This document shows, piece after piece, positions 1 through 10,925 of a stretch of 64,000 nucleotides of DNA. Position numbers and translations under genes: made by a program. The stretch is from Brassica napus (lineage: Eukaryota > Streptophyta > Magnoliopsida > Brassicales > Brassicaceae): positions 22,963,726-23,027,725 of the forward strand of contig NC_063448.1 in assembly GCF_020379485.1 (NCBI RefSeq), written 5' to 3'. Positions within the stretch are counted from its first letter, which is position 1. Each line of letters begins with the position of its first letter. The notes under the pieces were generated by a model. That model was not told the origin of the DNA, made no database searches, and worked only from the letters and a program-made list of their open reading frames with translations.

Positions 1-270
1 TCTTTGGTGATCATATCGTGCTTTCAATTCTGTCCAAAGGTCTAAGGGATTCTCAATTGTCAAATATTGATCTTTGAGACTCTCAGTAAGATGATGGCGA
101 ATAATCAAGATAGCCCTGTATCTATCTTTTTCACTTGCATTATTGTCCTCGGTTATACATTTACCGAGTCCCTTTGATTTCAGGATAATCTTAGTATCCA
201 GTGCCCATTGTAAGTAATTATCTCCCGAGAGATTTAGGGCAGCAAAGTCCAAGTTGTTGATTTTCGACAT
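1..270 (-). CDS. Copia gag polyprotein, N-terminal 90 residues
   Basis: Capsid-like part of a Ty1/copia gag polyprotein, which would form cytoplasmic virus-like particles that package element RNA. The ATG is at 270-268 and the frame is open to the window edge. It begins MSKINNLDFAALNLSGDNY and contains the copia gag features GDNYLQW, LTESLKDQYLTIENP and LWTELKARYDHQ, typical of UBN2-type gag domains. It matches the gag of element C almost residue for residue, without a break, whereas the C gag has two stops. Whether the rest of the element is intact lies outside the window. The product class is certain; function is not. Confidence 0.93.
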   Translation of the reverse strand, partial: MSKINNLDFAALNLSGDNYLQWALDTKIILKSKGLGKCITEDNNASEKDRYRAILIIRHHLTESLKDQYLTIENPLDLWTELKARYDHQR

Positions 271-1317
271 CTGAAATCATATATTTTATTCTTTAGATCT
301 TTAAAAGTATAATGTTCATGTGGTCATATTGATATGATGCAAACAAGCCATACAGATATGATGCAAACAAGTCATGCGGATATGTAATGTTCATCAAAGA
401 AGTCTCACGACCAAACAAAATATGTTCAAGCAATTACTATATGTTCATGCGGTTATACGGTTATGATGCAAGCCTAGCATACGAATTCTAAGTGTTCATA
501 AGAATAGAATCATGTAACCGTAATCAAAACAATCAAGCAAGCATCAAGGGATTCATACAATCGGATCATGCGAAGATTATATTCTATCCATGTGATTTAA
601 TTAGGGTTTTAACATAAACATGCTGGTCGAATTTTGATCAAGTCGAGAACATATGAAAACAATTAATCTAGCATGCGATTTCTATCTCAAAACTTTCAAT
701 CGGATCAATCAATCAATTTCAATTTCAAGCTCAAGCATACAATTTTAATCAAACAATCAATCTAGCATACGATTTCAATTTCAAAACATTCAATCGGATT
801 TCTCAATTAATCGATCAATCAGTTTCAATTTGAAGTATTAGTTAGCGTTTGGATAAAAATCGAACATGTCTTAGCATTAGGGTTTTCTCGATTTCATGCA
901 TAATATGCAATATGCATATATGCGGTTAGGGTTTAAGGTTTTAGAGTTTCGATTTTAACATTAGGTTTTCGATTTAATCATTAGGGTTTCGATTATGGTT
1001 TCAATGATTACCTTAACCTCCGATTGGGTTGAATGGACCACGAACAAGAGAAGGTCGCGAACTAAAAATCTGAGATCGGGTCGCGAACTGGAACTTGCTG
1101 AGATCGGGTCGCGAACTGGAACAATCTGAGATCAGGTCGCGAACTGAAACTTGCTTAGATCGGCAGCACTTTTAATACATGATGAAGGTTCACGATCGGG
1201 ATTGAAGGTTCACAATCGGGATGAAGGTTCACGCCAGGATGGAGGTTCACGCCGTCAAGGGTTATCCCCGAGAGAGTTAGGGTTTGAGTCGGAACTTTTA
1301 GCTTAGGGTTTTAGAGA
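271..1317 (-). other. Untranslated leader of copia element A
   Basis: Between the primer-binding site and gag there is about 1 kb without a coding frame. The part near the LTR (about 1030-1270) holds imperfect direct repeats built on GATCGGGTCGCGAACTGGAA and GAAGGTTCACGATCGGGAT. The matching leader of element C has comparable GC-rich repeats. The rest is AT-rich with recurring CAATCAATC and ATTAGGGTTT runs. Confidence 0.8.
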
Positions 1318-1332
1318 GTCGTGCTGATAACG
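1318..1332 (-). other. Primer-binding site of copia element A
   Basis: Directly inside the 5' LTR the element strand reads CGTTATCAGCACGAC. This is not the usual initiator-Met site (TGGTATCAGAGC). It is complementary over 15 nt to the anticodon arm of tRNA-Ile(AAU) as I recall that tRNA, apart from a C opposite position 34, which is inosine in the mature tRNA. Elements B and C have the same site. Confidence 0.75.
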
Positions 1333-1561
1333 TGTTGTGAAACTTAGGGGAATAGTTATGTGTGTATTCATTCATAAACATAAGGTGCCCTTATATAGGG
1401 AATTACAAGAGATCCTAAACCAACAAGGAAAATGAAAGAGTACAAAACATAAACCTAAACGGAAAAAAGGAAAGTGGCCGCCTATAAGGAAAAGTAAAAT
1501 CCGCCAACTATAAGTCTTAGTGGACGGGCCGGTTATGGCATCCACAATATGGTTCATAACA
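1333..1561 (-). repeat. 5' LTR of copia element A (229 bp)
   Basis: In element orientation it starts TGTTATGAACCATATTGTGG and ends TTTCACAACA, the same ends as the LTRs of element C. It carries a TATATAAGGGCACCTTATG block, the likely TATA box and transcript start, also present in the C LTRs (near 48112 and 53706). Confidence 0.9.
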
Positions 1562-1566
1562 TACAT

Positions 1567-2252
1567 TTATTAGTTGGAGATTTTAGTTGGATCAAAACAC
1601 TAGTTTAGTTACTTTTGTTACACTCCAAACATATTAAAAATAAACAATGCTTTAGTTGCTGAATCCAAATATTATAACTCATAAGTTCGTAACAAATGCT
1701 TTAGTTTTCTGAATCCAAAATTAAATAAAACCAAACACCAAATCAAAGATGCTAATCCCAAAAGTAAATAAAAAGAAAACACCAAATCACACTTCTTGTT
1801 CTTCAACTTTATCACCAACAAGCGACAAAAAGATGTGAATTTCTCTTTTTCACCATCAACTCCATCTTCTGCAAATAAAAATAATAGAAGTTAGTTAAAT
1901 ATATATTGAAACCTAAAACTCGAAAATGTATGATAATGTGAACAAATACATATAGGCAAAACTACGAAGAACCCATGGCAATAACTAAATGGTGGCCCAG
2001 TCCCACCTCACTGCAAGTCTTTACGGATATGGTATGTGGTCCGGCTCCTTAATTACCATCCCTACTCATGGTCCTTGATTGCCATCCCTACTCATGGATG
2101 TGTGGGAACCTAGAATTTGGCGGATCTAAGTTAAAAATTATTATTACCGAAGTGGAGTTAGATAATGAGTAGGACCTGATTTGACGGCATAGTACACTAC
2201 AACACTGCTTTACAGCTTCATATAAAACTATTAATCAACGAGTCCATAAGAT
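1567..2252. other. Intergenic spacer between copia A and copia B
   Basis: No reading frame or structured element recognised. AT-rich, with a short imperfect direct repeat of CCATCCCTACTCATGG near 2057-2097. Confidence 0.6.
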
Positions 2253-2257
2253 ATGAG

Positions 2258-2634
2258 TGTTATAAAATAACTTATAATTTATAGTATCGAGAAATTTAAA
2301 TAAGAGTAGAATTTAATATCCGTAGGAAGTAAATAACACTAATATAAGGGAGAGAGTTTATTATAAGGAGGAAGAAGAAGATGTAATGATTCTTTGATTA
2401 TAAACTCTTGTTCTTGTTTTTTGGTGTATAAAAGAGTGAGATGAGTGATGGTATTTATAGTGAACAACAATACATAAAATAACAAAGATGGTGCTTAATT
2501 TGGTAAATGAGTGGGTGATCATAGTGTTTGATGAGTAGATAATCATAGTGCTTGAGTTGGTAAAGGGGTGGATGATCATAGTGCTTGATTTTGGTAAAGA
2601 AGTGGATGATCATTTCAATGCTTATCTTATAACA
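2258..2634 (-). repeat. 3' LTR of copia element B
   Basis: Begins TGTTATAAGATAAGC and ends TTATTTTATAACA in element orientation. It has three to four imperfect copies of a roughly 36-bp unit built on GATGATCATAGTGCTTGAGTT (about 2497-2610, plus strand). ACTATAAATACCATCACTC (reverse of the 2446-2466 region) is a likely TATA box. It pairs with the LTR at 7570-7946. Confidence 0.95.
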
Positions 2635-2935
2635 CTCCCCCTTGATCATCCATCTTGTATTACGTGGTGCCTCGTTAAAAACCTAGTCATGGAAAACCCA
2701 ATGGGAAAAACCGTAGTAAAAGTAAAAAGAGTACAACTACGTAAGCTCCCCCTCGAATGAGTAGTCATAGAACCTTTAGAACAATGATAGATTTTCATCT
2801 CTCAAATTGTAACATTCTCTTTGGGTGTCTTTCTTTTGTATGTTCTTTATTGCCTCGTTAAAACCTTGTCATGGAAAACCCAATGGGATAAAAAAAACCA
2901 TGATAAGGAAAAAGAGTACAACCCCACTTACTATC
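2635..2935 (-). other. Polypurine tract and conserved copia 3' untranslated motif, present twice
   Basis: Element strand: AAGGGGGAG abuts the 3' LTR (2635-2643) and is the plus-strand primer. A second purine tract, GAGGGGGAG, lies about 105 bp upstream (near 2747-2755). Between them is a block with TTTTTCCCATTGGGTTTTCC and an AACGAGGCA tail. A second, diverged copy of that block lies at about 2845-2925. Element C has the same block after its pol stop (53426-53495), so it belongs to the family's 3' region. Confidence 0.8.
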
Positions 2936-3549
2936 ATATTTCTTTCCTTGGAAACAATATCTTCAGGATATGCATTCCAATCAACTCTCTTCAGAGAATT
3001 AAGCTTAAGAGAATAAATTCTATTCATTTCTATTATGATATCTAGGTCCTTTAGACTTCTTGTCCATAATTCTCTTTTGACTTAGACAATAGTTTATTGG
3101 TCTATTTGGATTTCAAACCAAATTTCTTACATATAATCGTATAGAAATTCGTCTCGTACATACGAATTATTCATTTGTAACTATAGAAGTTACTATTATG
3201 ATTTTCTTTCTTTTCATATGAAATTACATCTTTCAGTAATGAAAAAGATTAATAATTTTCTTAAATAACACTCTTACGTATGGTATTTCAGGACCAAACA
3301 TATTCGAGCGTCTTAAATAAAATACTTTAAGGATCTTTATGATAACATCTCAGTTTTAGATCTCCAGTTTAGAATACATAAAACAATATAGTATTGTCAA
3401 GAGTTTTCTTCCAAAATATAATTTTTCTATAACTCTTCAGGAGTTTTGATTATATTCAAATCATGATTCTATTGATTTATAATCTCTTGATAAATACAAA
3501 TGGATACATTTGTTAACCTTATAATATTCATATATTCCATAAAATAGTT

Positions 3550-4620
3550 TGTTTCAATTCGATCGAATATGCAGAGTTCCCAGGAACATGATTTTGATAT
3601 CATCAATCCTTCATGGATTATACCTTCAGGGATTATCATTTTTCAAGTGGATTGTTTTATTCAAGTTCTTCCTTTATTACCAGACTATAAGGAACTTGAA
3701 ACTAGCTGCATCCACCATATGAAATTATGTCTCTTCACAATAAATTTCATATTGATCCTTCTTTGTGTGCAACGGTTCATTTACATCTCACTTGTTTTAC
3801 ACCTTTTAGTGTATGGACTACTGGTCCAAATACTTCTCTATTTCACAAGAAGTTTATATCTTTGTCTATTGCATCTTTCTGATTTGGCCAATCATTTCTT
3901 TGTGTACACTTTTCAATAGACTTTCTTTCATGATCCTCTTTCTCATTTATTATATCAACTGCTACTTTGCATGTATAATATCATCGACGTCAATTTTCTT
4001 ATCGGTTCCATTTTGTTTCATACATGACATAACTTATTGAGATCTCTTCATTTGTCTCAGGTACCTGAATTTTCTTCAGTCATGTTTAATTTCTCTTCTG
4101 GAGATCATACAAAACTATATTGCCTCGTTTTGACCATTATCAATATATGCTCCTTTTTCATTTACGAGGATTTATCTTTGGAACCAATCTGTCTACCACG
4201 CTGCAGGCGTGACTAGCAGTTTGATATTGTTCTTGTAGAACATTTATTCTTATTGGAGCATTTACAGCTGGTATATGTGACTTGATCACTATATTTATAT
4301 GGGTCGTGTCTGGCAACTGCTTTAGTAAGTTTTGAAATGAATTATCTTTTGGACTTCTATTTCACATTGTGTTTAGCCCGAGGATCAATGATAATTCATT
4401 TCAACTTATTTTCTTTTCCAGCTGTTTATTTTCTCCCCCTTATGTTGGAAGTACTAACTCACTTTTAGAATTCATGTATAGCCTTACTTATATTTTTCGG
4501 GGATGGCTCTGGATTCTTAAGTGTCAATAGAGATTTATATCCAACATATATTTCCAACATCATTTGAAAACACATCTTCATTTGAAGCTCTGTGGCGGAG
4601 CAACATCCAACATTCTTAGA
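3550..4620 (-). pseudogene. Decayed copia integrase/reverse transcriptase fragments of element B
   Basis: Read on the minus strand, short pieces still match the pol of element C: a PPQ-like stretch followed by YMLDINL near 4610-4520, a DVDDI-like and EKEDHE stretch near 3990-3930, a KCTQRNDW stretch near 3905-3880, and FGPVVHT near 3825. They are in the right order, but stops, indels and frame changes separate them and no segment is open for more than a few dozen codons. The catalytic reverse transcriptase core (YVDD box) was not found. No functional product is possible. Confidence 0.75.
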
Positions 4621-6758
4621 TGAAAATGATTGGTTTCTGATCCTATACCAATGATGGGGAGAACTAGTGAATATTTATTGGCTTGATGCGAACCAGTGTT
4701 GCTCGAAATGTTTAGCACTTATCTCAGTGAATGTGCTATAGTCGTTAAAGACTTTAAGAAGTGAATTCACCAATATTATAAAAATGCATAGTGGGTGATC
4801 AGTCCACTAACATCTTCGTTATTTATGCCAATATCTTATTTTGGCTGGTGAAAACCATATTACCCTTTTATCTTATGGGTAAGCAACATATGTCAAATCA
4901 TTCGGAAGAATCTTCGGGTTCTTATATGACTATGCATATGACCTTTAAGTATATATTCGCATTATTAATGAACCAAAATGGTCTAACTGATTCATGCCAA
5001 ATGTAAACTTCTAGTTTACTATACATTTATCTTCATTATACTAATCTTTGTGTAGTACAATATATAAGAGGCTGTAGATATTTTCTCTAAAATACTTATA
5101 CTGCTTTGAGAATTATTTCTGATTGAAATGTATATATCATTTTGTTTGCTTATTGTCTCAACATAAGTGTCTCAAAATCTCATGGATTTACTTTGAGAAA
5201 AATTCATCAATCTTAGTTTTAGTGTAAACATAATCTTCTGGATGTTTGACTTATCATAAAAAATGAGATTCTTTAACTCTTCCCCTCGAGATGATAATAC
5301 TACAAGTTTATCAATCTTGAATGTATCTCATTTTCTTAATCAACACCATATCCTACATGGGTTATGTATTTTTCGTAGATCCTTTTAACTTTTGATACTT
5401 ATAAAAATACAATACCTTAAGAACTTTAAATTGCATTCTTAAGAACTTTAAATTGAATTTTTATGTGCAGTAATACTATGTACACTTCTGGAGCATCATA
5501 TAAATCCTCTTTTTAAGCATTCTATAAGTTTTTACTACCTTGTATTGTACACACAATAAATTTTCTTTCATCTTCAGATGAATTCATAATTTCTTTTCTT
5601 TATTACCATGTTTATTTTCTCAACTTTAAGTGAGAGTATGAGTTCTATAAAGAAACTCTTTGGACCTTGACCTCATTTATGCTTACGTCTAAAACCACTT
5701 TTATGTTCATTTTCTTGACCAATGTTCACATCTAAAAGGGTATAAATGTCATATTCTCTTCAGGAGAATGAATCATAATCAACTAGACGTGATTTATCAA
5801 TAGATATTTTTCAATATATATGCATCATAAAAAATTTATTGAAGAAATTTTACTTTTAAACTTAACATCCAACATAGTTGGCTTTTTTTACAGACTTCAG
5901 GTCTTGTAATCTTTAAATGCAAAATACAAAATGAGCTTTAGGTAATCACTTCAGGTGATAATACCTTTTTATATATATATTATTCTCCAAAAGTTATGGA
6001 TCTTTTAGAGTTAAGTTTTAAACTTAAAATCCTCAATAGAAATGGTAATAAAATCAAAATATTTCAAATATATATAAATATGTATTAACAAAGGTGTCTT
6101 ATTATATCAGAAAATAAATAAAACTTTCATAGTAATTATTATATAGACTATATTATTACTCTCATGCTTTTAAACAAAGTTTAACCTGTCAATCAATTTA
6201 ATGAACAAATTTATATCACTGCCAACTTCATGCAAATTGATTTATCTAATCAAGTTTGTTAAACTTGTATATAAAGCATAAAAATACTTATCTTATAAAC
6301 AGAAGTATATCGGCGATGAAAGTTTCAGCTGTTCACGTTTCTGAATTGGCTGATAACTTGTACATATCTTTCTGAGAGAATACACAATCCTGAAAACTTT
6401 AAATTTTGCTCATATAAACATGGCCATTACATTAGTAAATATCAACATATAATCCAAATTCTTTTATGATATTAGACCAAAGACTAATCGACTACAAAAC
6501 TAACCGATTACAAATTATTTCTTTTATGATGTTAGACCATGAATCATAAAGTATGTTTCCTTAATACCATTAAACCATGAAGCATATTAAAGTATAATAA
6601 GCAAAATTTAATTCATCAAATAACTATTATTCTCACATATAGACAAGCGTTGATATATATATATATATATCATCGTCTAAAATGACTATATATATATATA
6701 TATTTTTTTTTAGAATTTCGCAATTTTAAAATGAACCATTTATTATGAACTTCATAAT
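4621..6758 (-). other. Non-coding or unrecognisable interior of copia element B
   Basis: AT-rich DNA inside the retrotransposon with no frame I can tie to gag or protease. It has two TA-repeat runs (about 6654-6670 and 6687-6702). By position it corresponds to gag, protease and the first part of integrase in element C. Confidence 0.6.
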
Positions 6759-6932
6759 TTAAAAACCGTTTACATTAATCATACAAGCAATAACAAGTAA
6801 ATATAATGTAAACAAACATAAGGCGATGTTAATGCCAAAATATTCATCAGTGGTTCCTCCAACAAAAATAAAATACATAGCCGAAAAAATATAAACCGCA
6901 CATAAAATTAAAGCTAAGCGACTCATCTTCAT
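6759..6932 (-). CDS. Hypothetical 57-residue two-helix membrane peptide inside copia B
   Basis: An ATG frame of 57 codons on the element's sense strand, ending TAA at 6761-6759; the first two possible starts are ATG AAG ATG at 6932-6924. The product starts MKMSRLALILCAVYIFSAMY. Residues about 5-24 and 36-52 are hydrophobic and could be two membrane helices around a short polar loop with GGTTDEYFG. Upstream on the same strand is a TATA-like CTATAAATACAAC (about 7020-7032) and then a C/T-rich leader. I do not recognise the protein. It lies 0.6 kb inside the 5' LTR, where a gag leader would be, and may be captured host sequence or chance. A 66-codon frame without that start overlaps it. Confidence 0.35.
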   Translation of the reverse strand: MKMSRLALILCAVYIFSAMYFIFVGGTTDEYFGINIALCLFTLYLLVIACMINVNGF

Positions 6933-7239
6933 TGCGATTGAAAAACCAAAATATGGCGATTTGAAAATTTTGAGAGGAGATGAAATGTTTTGGATGAGTG
7001 AATGAAGTGAAGAATGAGTTGTATTTATAGATGAAAATACTGTTCATAGCCGTTTGAAAAAGAGAAAAATTTTGAAAATTTTTCTTTGTGACCGTTGGGG
7101 TTAAATCGAGTGCACTAAAAATCAGTCTGAAAATATCGTATTAAACGATCAATCAAATCTATTAAATTTCATAAAATTTTGATAAAAATAAAAATTATGG
7201 TGAATAAATATTTTTTGTTATGATAATAAATTATGCGAC

Positions 7240-7480
7240 GGCTCAGCCGGTTAATGCAGAATAATAAATAAATTATACGGCGGCTCGGCCGACCAATTAG
7301 CAATAAACAGAAAATAAAGGCGGCTCGGCCGTCCAGTTAACAACAAACAGAAAATAAAGGCGGCTCGGCCGTCCAGTTAACAATAAATAGAATATAAGGC
7401 GGCTCGGCCAACCAATAAATTAATTAAAATATTAATAAATAATATAGGCGGTATTCCGGCCATTATAACATAATATAAAT
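7240..7480 (-). repeat. 40-bp tandem repeats with CGGCTCGGCC core
   Basis: CGGCTCGGCC recurs at 7281, 7321, 7361 and 7400 with a spacer that includes CCAGTTAACAA and AAACAGAAAAT; degenerate forms lie at 7240 and after 7445 (GGCGGTATTCCGGCC, GCGGTATACCGACC). The period is 40 bp. The array occupies the leader of element B just inside the primer-binding site and is far more GC-rich than its surroundings. The leaders of elements A and C also carry GC-rich repeats, but with other sequences. Confidence 0.85.
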
Positions 7481-7555
7481 AATAGTACATGCGGTATACC
7501 GACCATTATAGCAAAGTATATATGATACACTAAATTTTACCGAATTGCAGAACGA

Positions 7556-7569
7556 TCGTGCTGATAACG
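7556..7569 (-). other. Primer-binding site of copia element B
   Basis: Element strand CGTTATCAGCACGA begins directly after the 5' LTR. It is identical in its first 13 nt to the sites of elements A and C although the LTRs of B are unrelated in sequence to theirs. It reads as the complement of a tRNA-Ile anticodon arm. Confidence 0.75.
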
Positions 7570-7946
7570 TGTTATGAAATAACTTATAATTTATAGTATC
7601 GAGAAATTTAAATAAGAGTAGAATTTAATACCCGTAGGAAGTAAATAACACTAATATAAGGGAGAGAGTTTATTATAAGGAGGAAGAAGAAGATGTAATG
7701 ATTCTTTGATTATAAACTCTTGTTCTTGTTTTTTGGTGTACAAAAGAGTGAGATGAGTGATGGTATTTATAGTGAACAACAATACATAAAATAACAAAGA
7801 TGATGCTTAATTTGGTAAATGAGTGGGTGATCATAGTGTTTGATGAGTAGATGATCATAGTGCTTGAGTTGGTAAAGGGGTGGATGATCATAGTACTTGA
7901 GTTTGGTAAAGAAGTGGATGATCATTTCAATGCTTATCTTATAACA
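7570..7946 (-). repeat. 5' LTR of copia element B
   Basis: Same length (377 bp) as the LTR at 2258-2634 with seven substitutions. It is flanked on the outside by ATGAG (7947-7951) and on the inside by the primer-binding site, which fixes it as the 5' LTR of a minus-strand element. Confidence 0.95.
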
Positions 7947-7951
7947 ATGAG

Positions 7952-8984
7952 AACATTAATTCCATCTTTCCTTCTCTTTGTATCTTAAGAGCATCTGCAG
8001 TGGACAGAAACAAACAGTTTCTTACAAAAAAAATATATAGTAATTTTGAACATTTAATTAGCTTTTATTTTTTTTTAAATTGATTCTACCAATACAAAAT
8101 GCACATCTGTAGATCCAGTGTCTTAAGATTGTGCACAAGTACCTTTAGCAAGAGTGAAGAGACCAATTCTTCCTTTCTTCTTCATTTTTGTATTATCTAT
8201 TTTTTTTGCATTAATGATCAAGTATTGAGAGACTCTCACTAATGGTGCTCTAATGCTTAGATCATTCGCAGCGGTTAAAATTCATCCGTCTCTAGGAAAT
8301 TTAAAAATATTAAAAACTGAAAAAAAGAAAGATAAAGAAAAAAAAAAGAAAGAAATCAAGAATCATACCGGTGTGAATAGTTTTCCTATCTTTCTAAAGA
8401 AATGGTGAATACATGTGGCATTATTTTATAGGGTTTTTTTTTAAATTTTTAATTAATAACCAAATTACGTACAAAAATAATAATAAAAATATTAGTGAAG
8501 TACTCTATTTCCTATTTTACCAATTTAGGTAAACACAAATTACATATTCGAGATTGGGATTAATATTATTAAAAGGAAAATGAGGTATATTGGCTTATTC
8601 TTAGTTTTTTTTCAAAACATTTGTTGATAGTATTTACAAATAATTTCTGATTTTTTTTTTCATACAAAAATGCCACTACATTAATTCATAAAATTTGAAT
8701 TATCATTTGAAAAAATATATATTCTAATAATATTTAACATATGGAAAGAAAATATATCTTTCAAAAACTCAGATTATATAAAATAATTCTTATAAAGCTT
8801 AAAATTTCATTCGACAAGCTTTAAAAATGAAACACATGGCAACATTATTTAACAAAGGATCAGTGAAATAATAGATCGCCAAAGAGAGTAAATAAATCAT
8901 ACTAGTCTAGGTACGCAATTCTCTGTCTAATTTCGTGTTCTTTTACTTCAATCCTTCTTTTGGTTTCATATGAAAGAAGTACAT
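7952..8984. other. Intergenic, no gene seen
   Basis: AT-rich. AGAGCATCTGCAGTGGA at about 7988 and ATCATTCGCAGCGG near 8267 look like ends of small MITEs, but I could not pair them into one element with a target duplication. Confidence 0.5.
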
Positions 8985-9282
8985 TAGCCCTGTTCGTTTT
9001 ATAAACGTTGCGACCGACGGTAACGATTCAAAATTGCACCTATGGCTACGTCAAATACATCACAAGTAAGACAACGCAGAATTATTTATCAAGTCGCTGC
9101 AGCAAGTGCAGGCCAGCAATTACGACGCTGGAAATATCAGCGACGATGGCAACTCCATTTTCATATCTCGCGTTATCCGATGCGAGTGGTTTTAGTTAGA
9201 ACATCAATGAATTTGTTGCCATCGTAGGTTTAATTTCTGCCGCTTCCGCTTGTCGCCGTCATTTATTAAACGAACATGGCTA
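8985..9282. mobile_element. MITE with about 21-bp terminal inverted repeats
   Basis: Left end TAGCCCTGTTCGTTTTATAA and, reversed, right end TAGCCATGTTCGTTTAATAA pair with two or three mismatches. The 298-bp interior is GC-richer than its flanks and has recurring GCTGCGACC/GCGACGATGG-like words and short chance frames. The end sequence resembles hAT-type MITEs, but the flanking 8-mers (AAGTACAT and TTATTTTG) do not match, so the superfamily is open. It carries no transposase. Confidence 0.7.
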
Positions 9283-10925
9283 TTATTTTGCTAATAAAAA
9301 GAGAATGAAAAAATGGGATGAAGAGAGAGTGAGAAGGTGGGGAATGGTCAATGCAGAAGGACAATGATTTGGCGCTCTTTTGTTTCTCGGTATTTTTTTT
9401 TAACTCAATCTCCTTTTAGTTTTTCAAATCTCATCTCTAAATTTTTCATTTTTTTTGCTATTCATAGCAAAATACAATCCTTATTTAAGCTTTACATGTT
9501 ATTTGCTTATAAAAATCTTTAACATATAATTGATAGCTAACGATGAAATATGTGATAAAGTTCTATACAGTAGTCTTTATGCCAATTATATATACCAAGT
9601 AAATTTGTAATGATCATTCAACTGGGGGAAAATAAATTTCTTGGTAAAATAAAAGTTGACATCTTACAATTGTTTTTTAGAAAGAATATAAAATTTGTAT
9701 TCCGTTAAAAACATTTTTTTACAGTAAATAGATAGGGGTTATTAGTGAAATAACAAAAAAAAAAAAATTAATTTTGTAGAAAGAAGAGCAGAGAGAGACA
9801 GTAAGATATAAGAAGAAAGAGTGTGTGATTTTGGTTAGATAGTGAATTATAGTTTTTTGTTGGTTATTATCTCACCCAATTTCTCAAATAAATATGAATT
9901 TGTATTTTACCCTCTATGTTCCAAAATAATTTTTAAAGTAGTGTACAACTATTAAAAGCTTTTTTTATCTAAAAATATCATTAAAATATTAATTAAAATT
10001 ATATCAACAAATTACAAAATAAACTGTAATAAATTATTGATCACACAGTTTTTGATTAAAACTACACTAAAATTTGAAAATATCATCTATTTATAAACAT
10101 ATAATTTTTTTTAAAAAATATCATATATTTTGAAATAAAGGGAATATATATTTATTTTTACTAAAAAGAAAAGCTTACTTGCGTCAAAATGTTATTAGTT
10201 GGTTCAGTTACATCATATATTTTGTAATTTATTGATAGAAGATAATATATATATAAATAATTTTTTTAATAAAATTGTTTATAATAAATTATTAATAAAA
10301 ATGAAAACCTGAAACAATATAGTATTTGATTTAAAACTGAAAGAAACAAACTAAACAAGTACATTTATAAGTAACAAACAAAATAAATAAAAAATAAATT
10401 AATCTCATTGGCCCTCAGCAAGTTTTTGGTATCTTTCTTTTACCTCTTGCAGATCACTAATTTAATGGTCAAATTTATCCTGCATGCAGTTTATTTGTTA
10501 TTTTATGATTTTTTTAGATTCTGCATTTGGAATGGCTTGCATTCCATTTGTACTGCTTTTGGCCTGTGTCACGTTCAAAGCCATAGATGGAATTCTTTAA
10601 ATTAAAGTAACTGCAGTTTTTGTTGGTTAAACCAAAAACACTATCGCCATTTTAAACTCTGAACTCTATAATTAAGAAGACAGAACAAGATCGGTAGGAG
10701 GTCCTAAAAGGCCAGAAGGACTGACAAGTGTTTTTAATAATGGGAGTGATCTTTTCGAGCAGTGAGTCAGATCAATCTAATGGAGAGGACTATTCTCTCT
10801 CTTATTTCTCTTTCTTTACTCAGTTTCAATCTCGTAGAAGGTCTCATCTAAACAAAATCTAATAGATTGCCAGATTCTGCACTACCACCGATCACTTCCT
10901 TATATTACTACTAAGATTATTTGCT
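9283..10925. other. Intergenic, no gene seen
   Basis: AT-rich with homopolymer runs. Short open stretches exist but have no start context, composition or motif that supports coding. Confidence 0.5.

Larger units (their letters stand above)
1..1561 (-). mobile_element. Ty1/copia retrotransposon A, 5' part only
   Basis: On the minus strand the order is 5' LTR (1333-1561), primer-binding site (1318-1332), a leader of about 1 kb and the start of gag (270-1). The window edge cuts the element, so pol and the 3' LTR are not seen. The gag reads closely like that of element C at 49294 and the leader has the same GC-richer repeats, so A and C belong to one family. The LTR ends TG...CA in element orientation. 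The 5 bp next to the LTR are TACAT (1562-1566), the expected target duplication, but it cannot be checked without the other end. Confidence 0.93.
2258..7946 (-). mobile_element. Ty1/copia retrotransposon B, complete ends, defective interior
   Basis: Two 377-bp LTRs (2258-2634 and 7570-7946) bound a 5,689-bp element flanked by the 5-bp target duplication ATGAG (2253-2257 and 7947-7951). On the minus strand the order is 5' LTR, primer-binding site, leader, decayed coding region, polypurine tract, 3' LTR. I counted seven differences between the LTRs, six of them transitions. The interior keeps only scrambled pol fragments related to element C. Young LTRs around an old interior suggest a defective lineage moved by proteins from another element. 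Confidence 0.95.

Noticed and set aside
1318..1332. Initiator-Met primer-binding site, usual for plant copia
   Set aside because: The sequence after the LTR does not contain TGGTATCAGAGC; only TATCA is shared.
3569..3919. 116-codon plus-strand open frame
   Set aside because: It is the antisense of decayed copia pol in element B, is hydrophobic by T-richness and has no family features.
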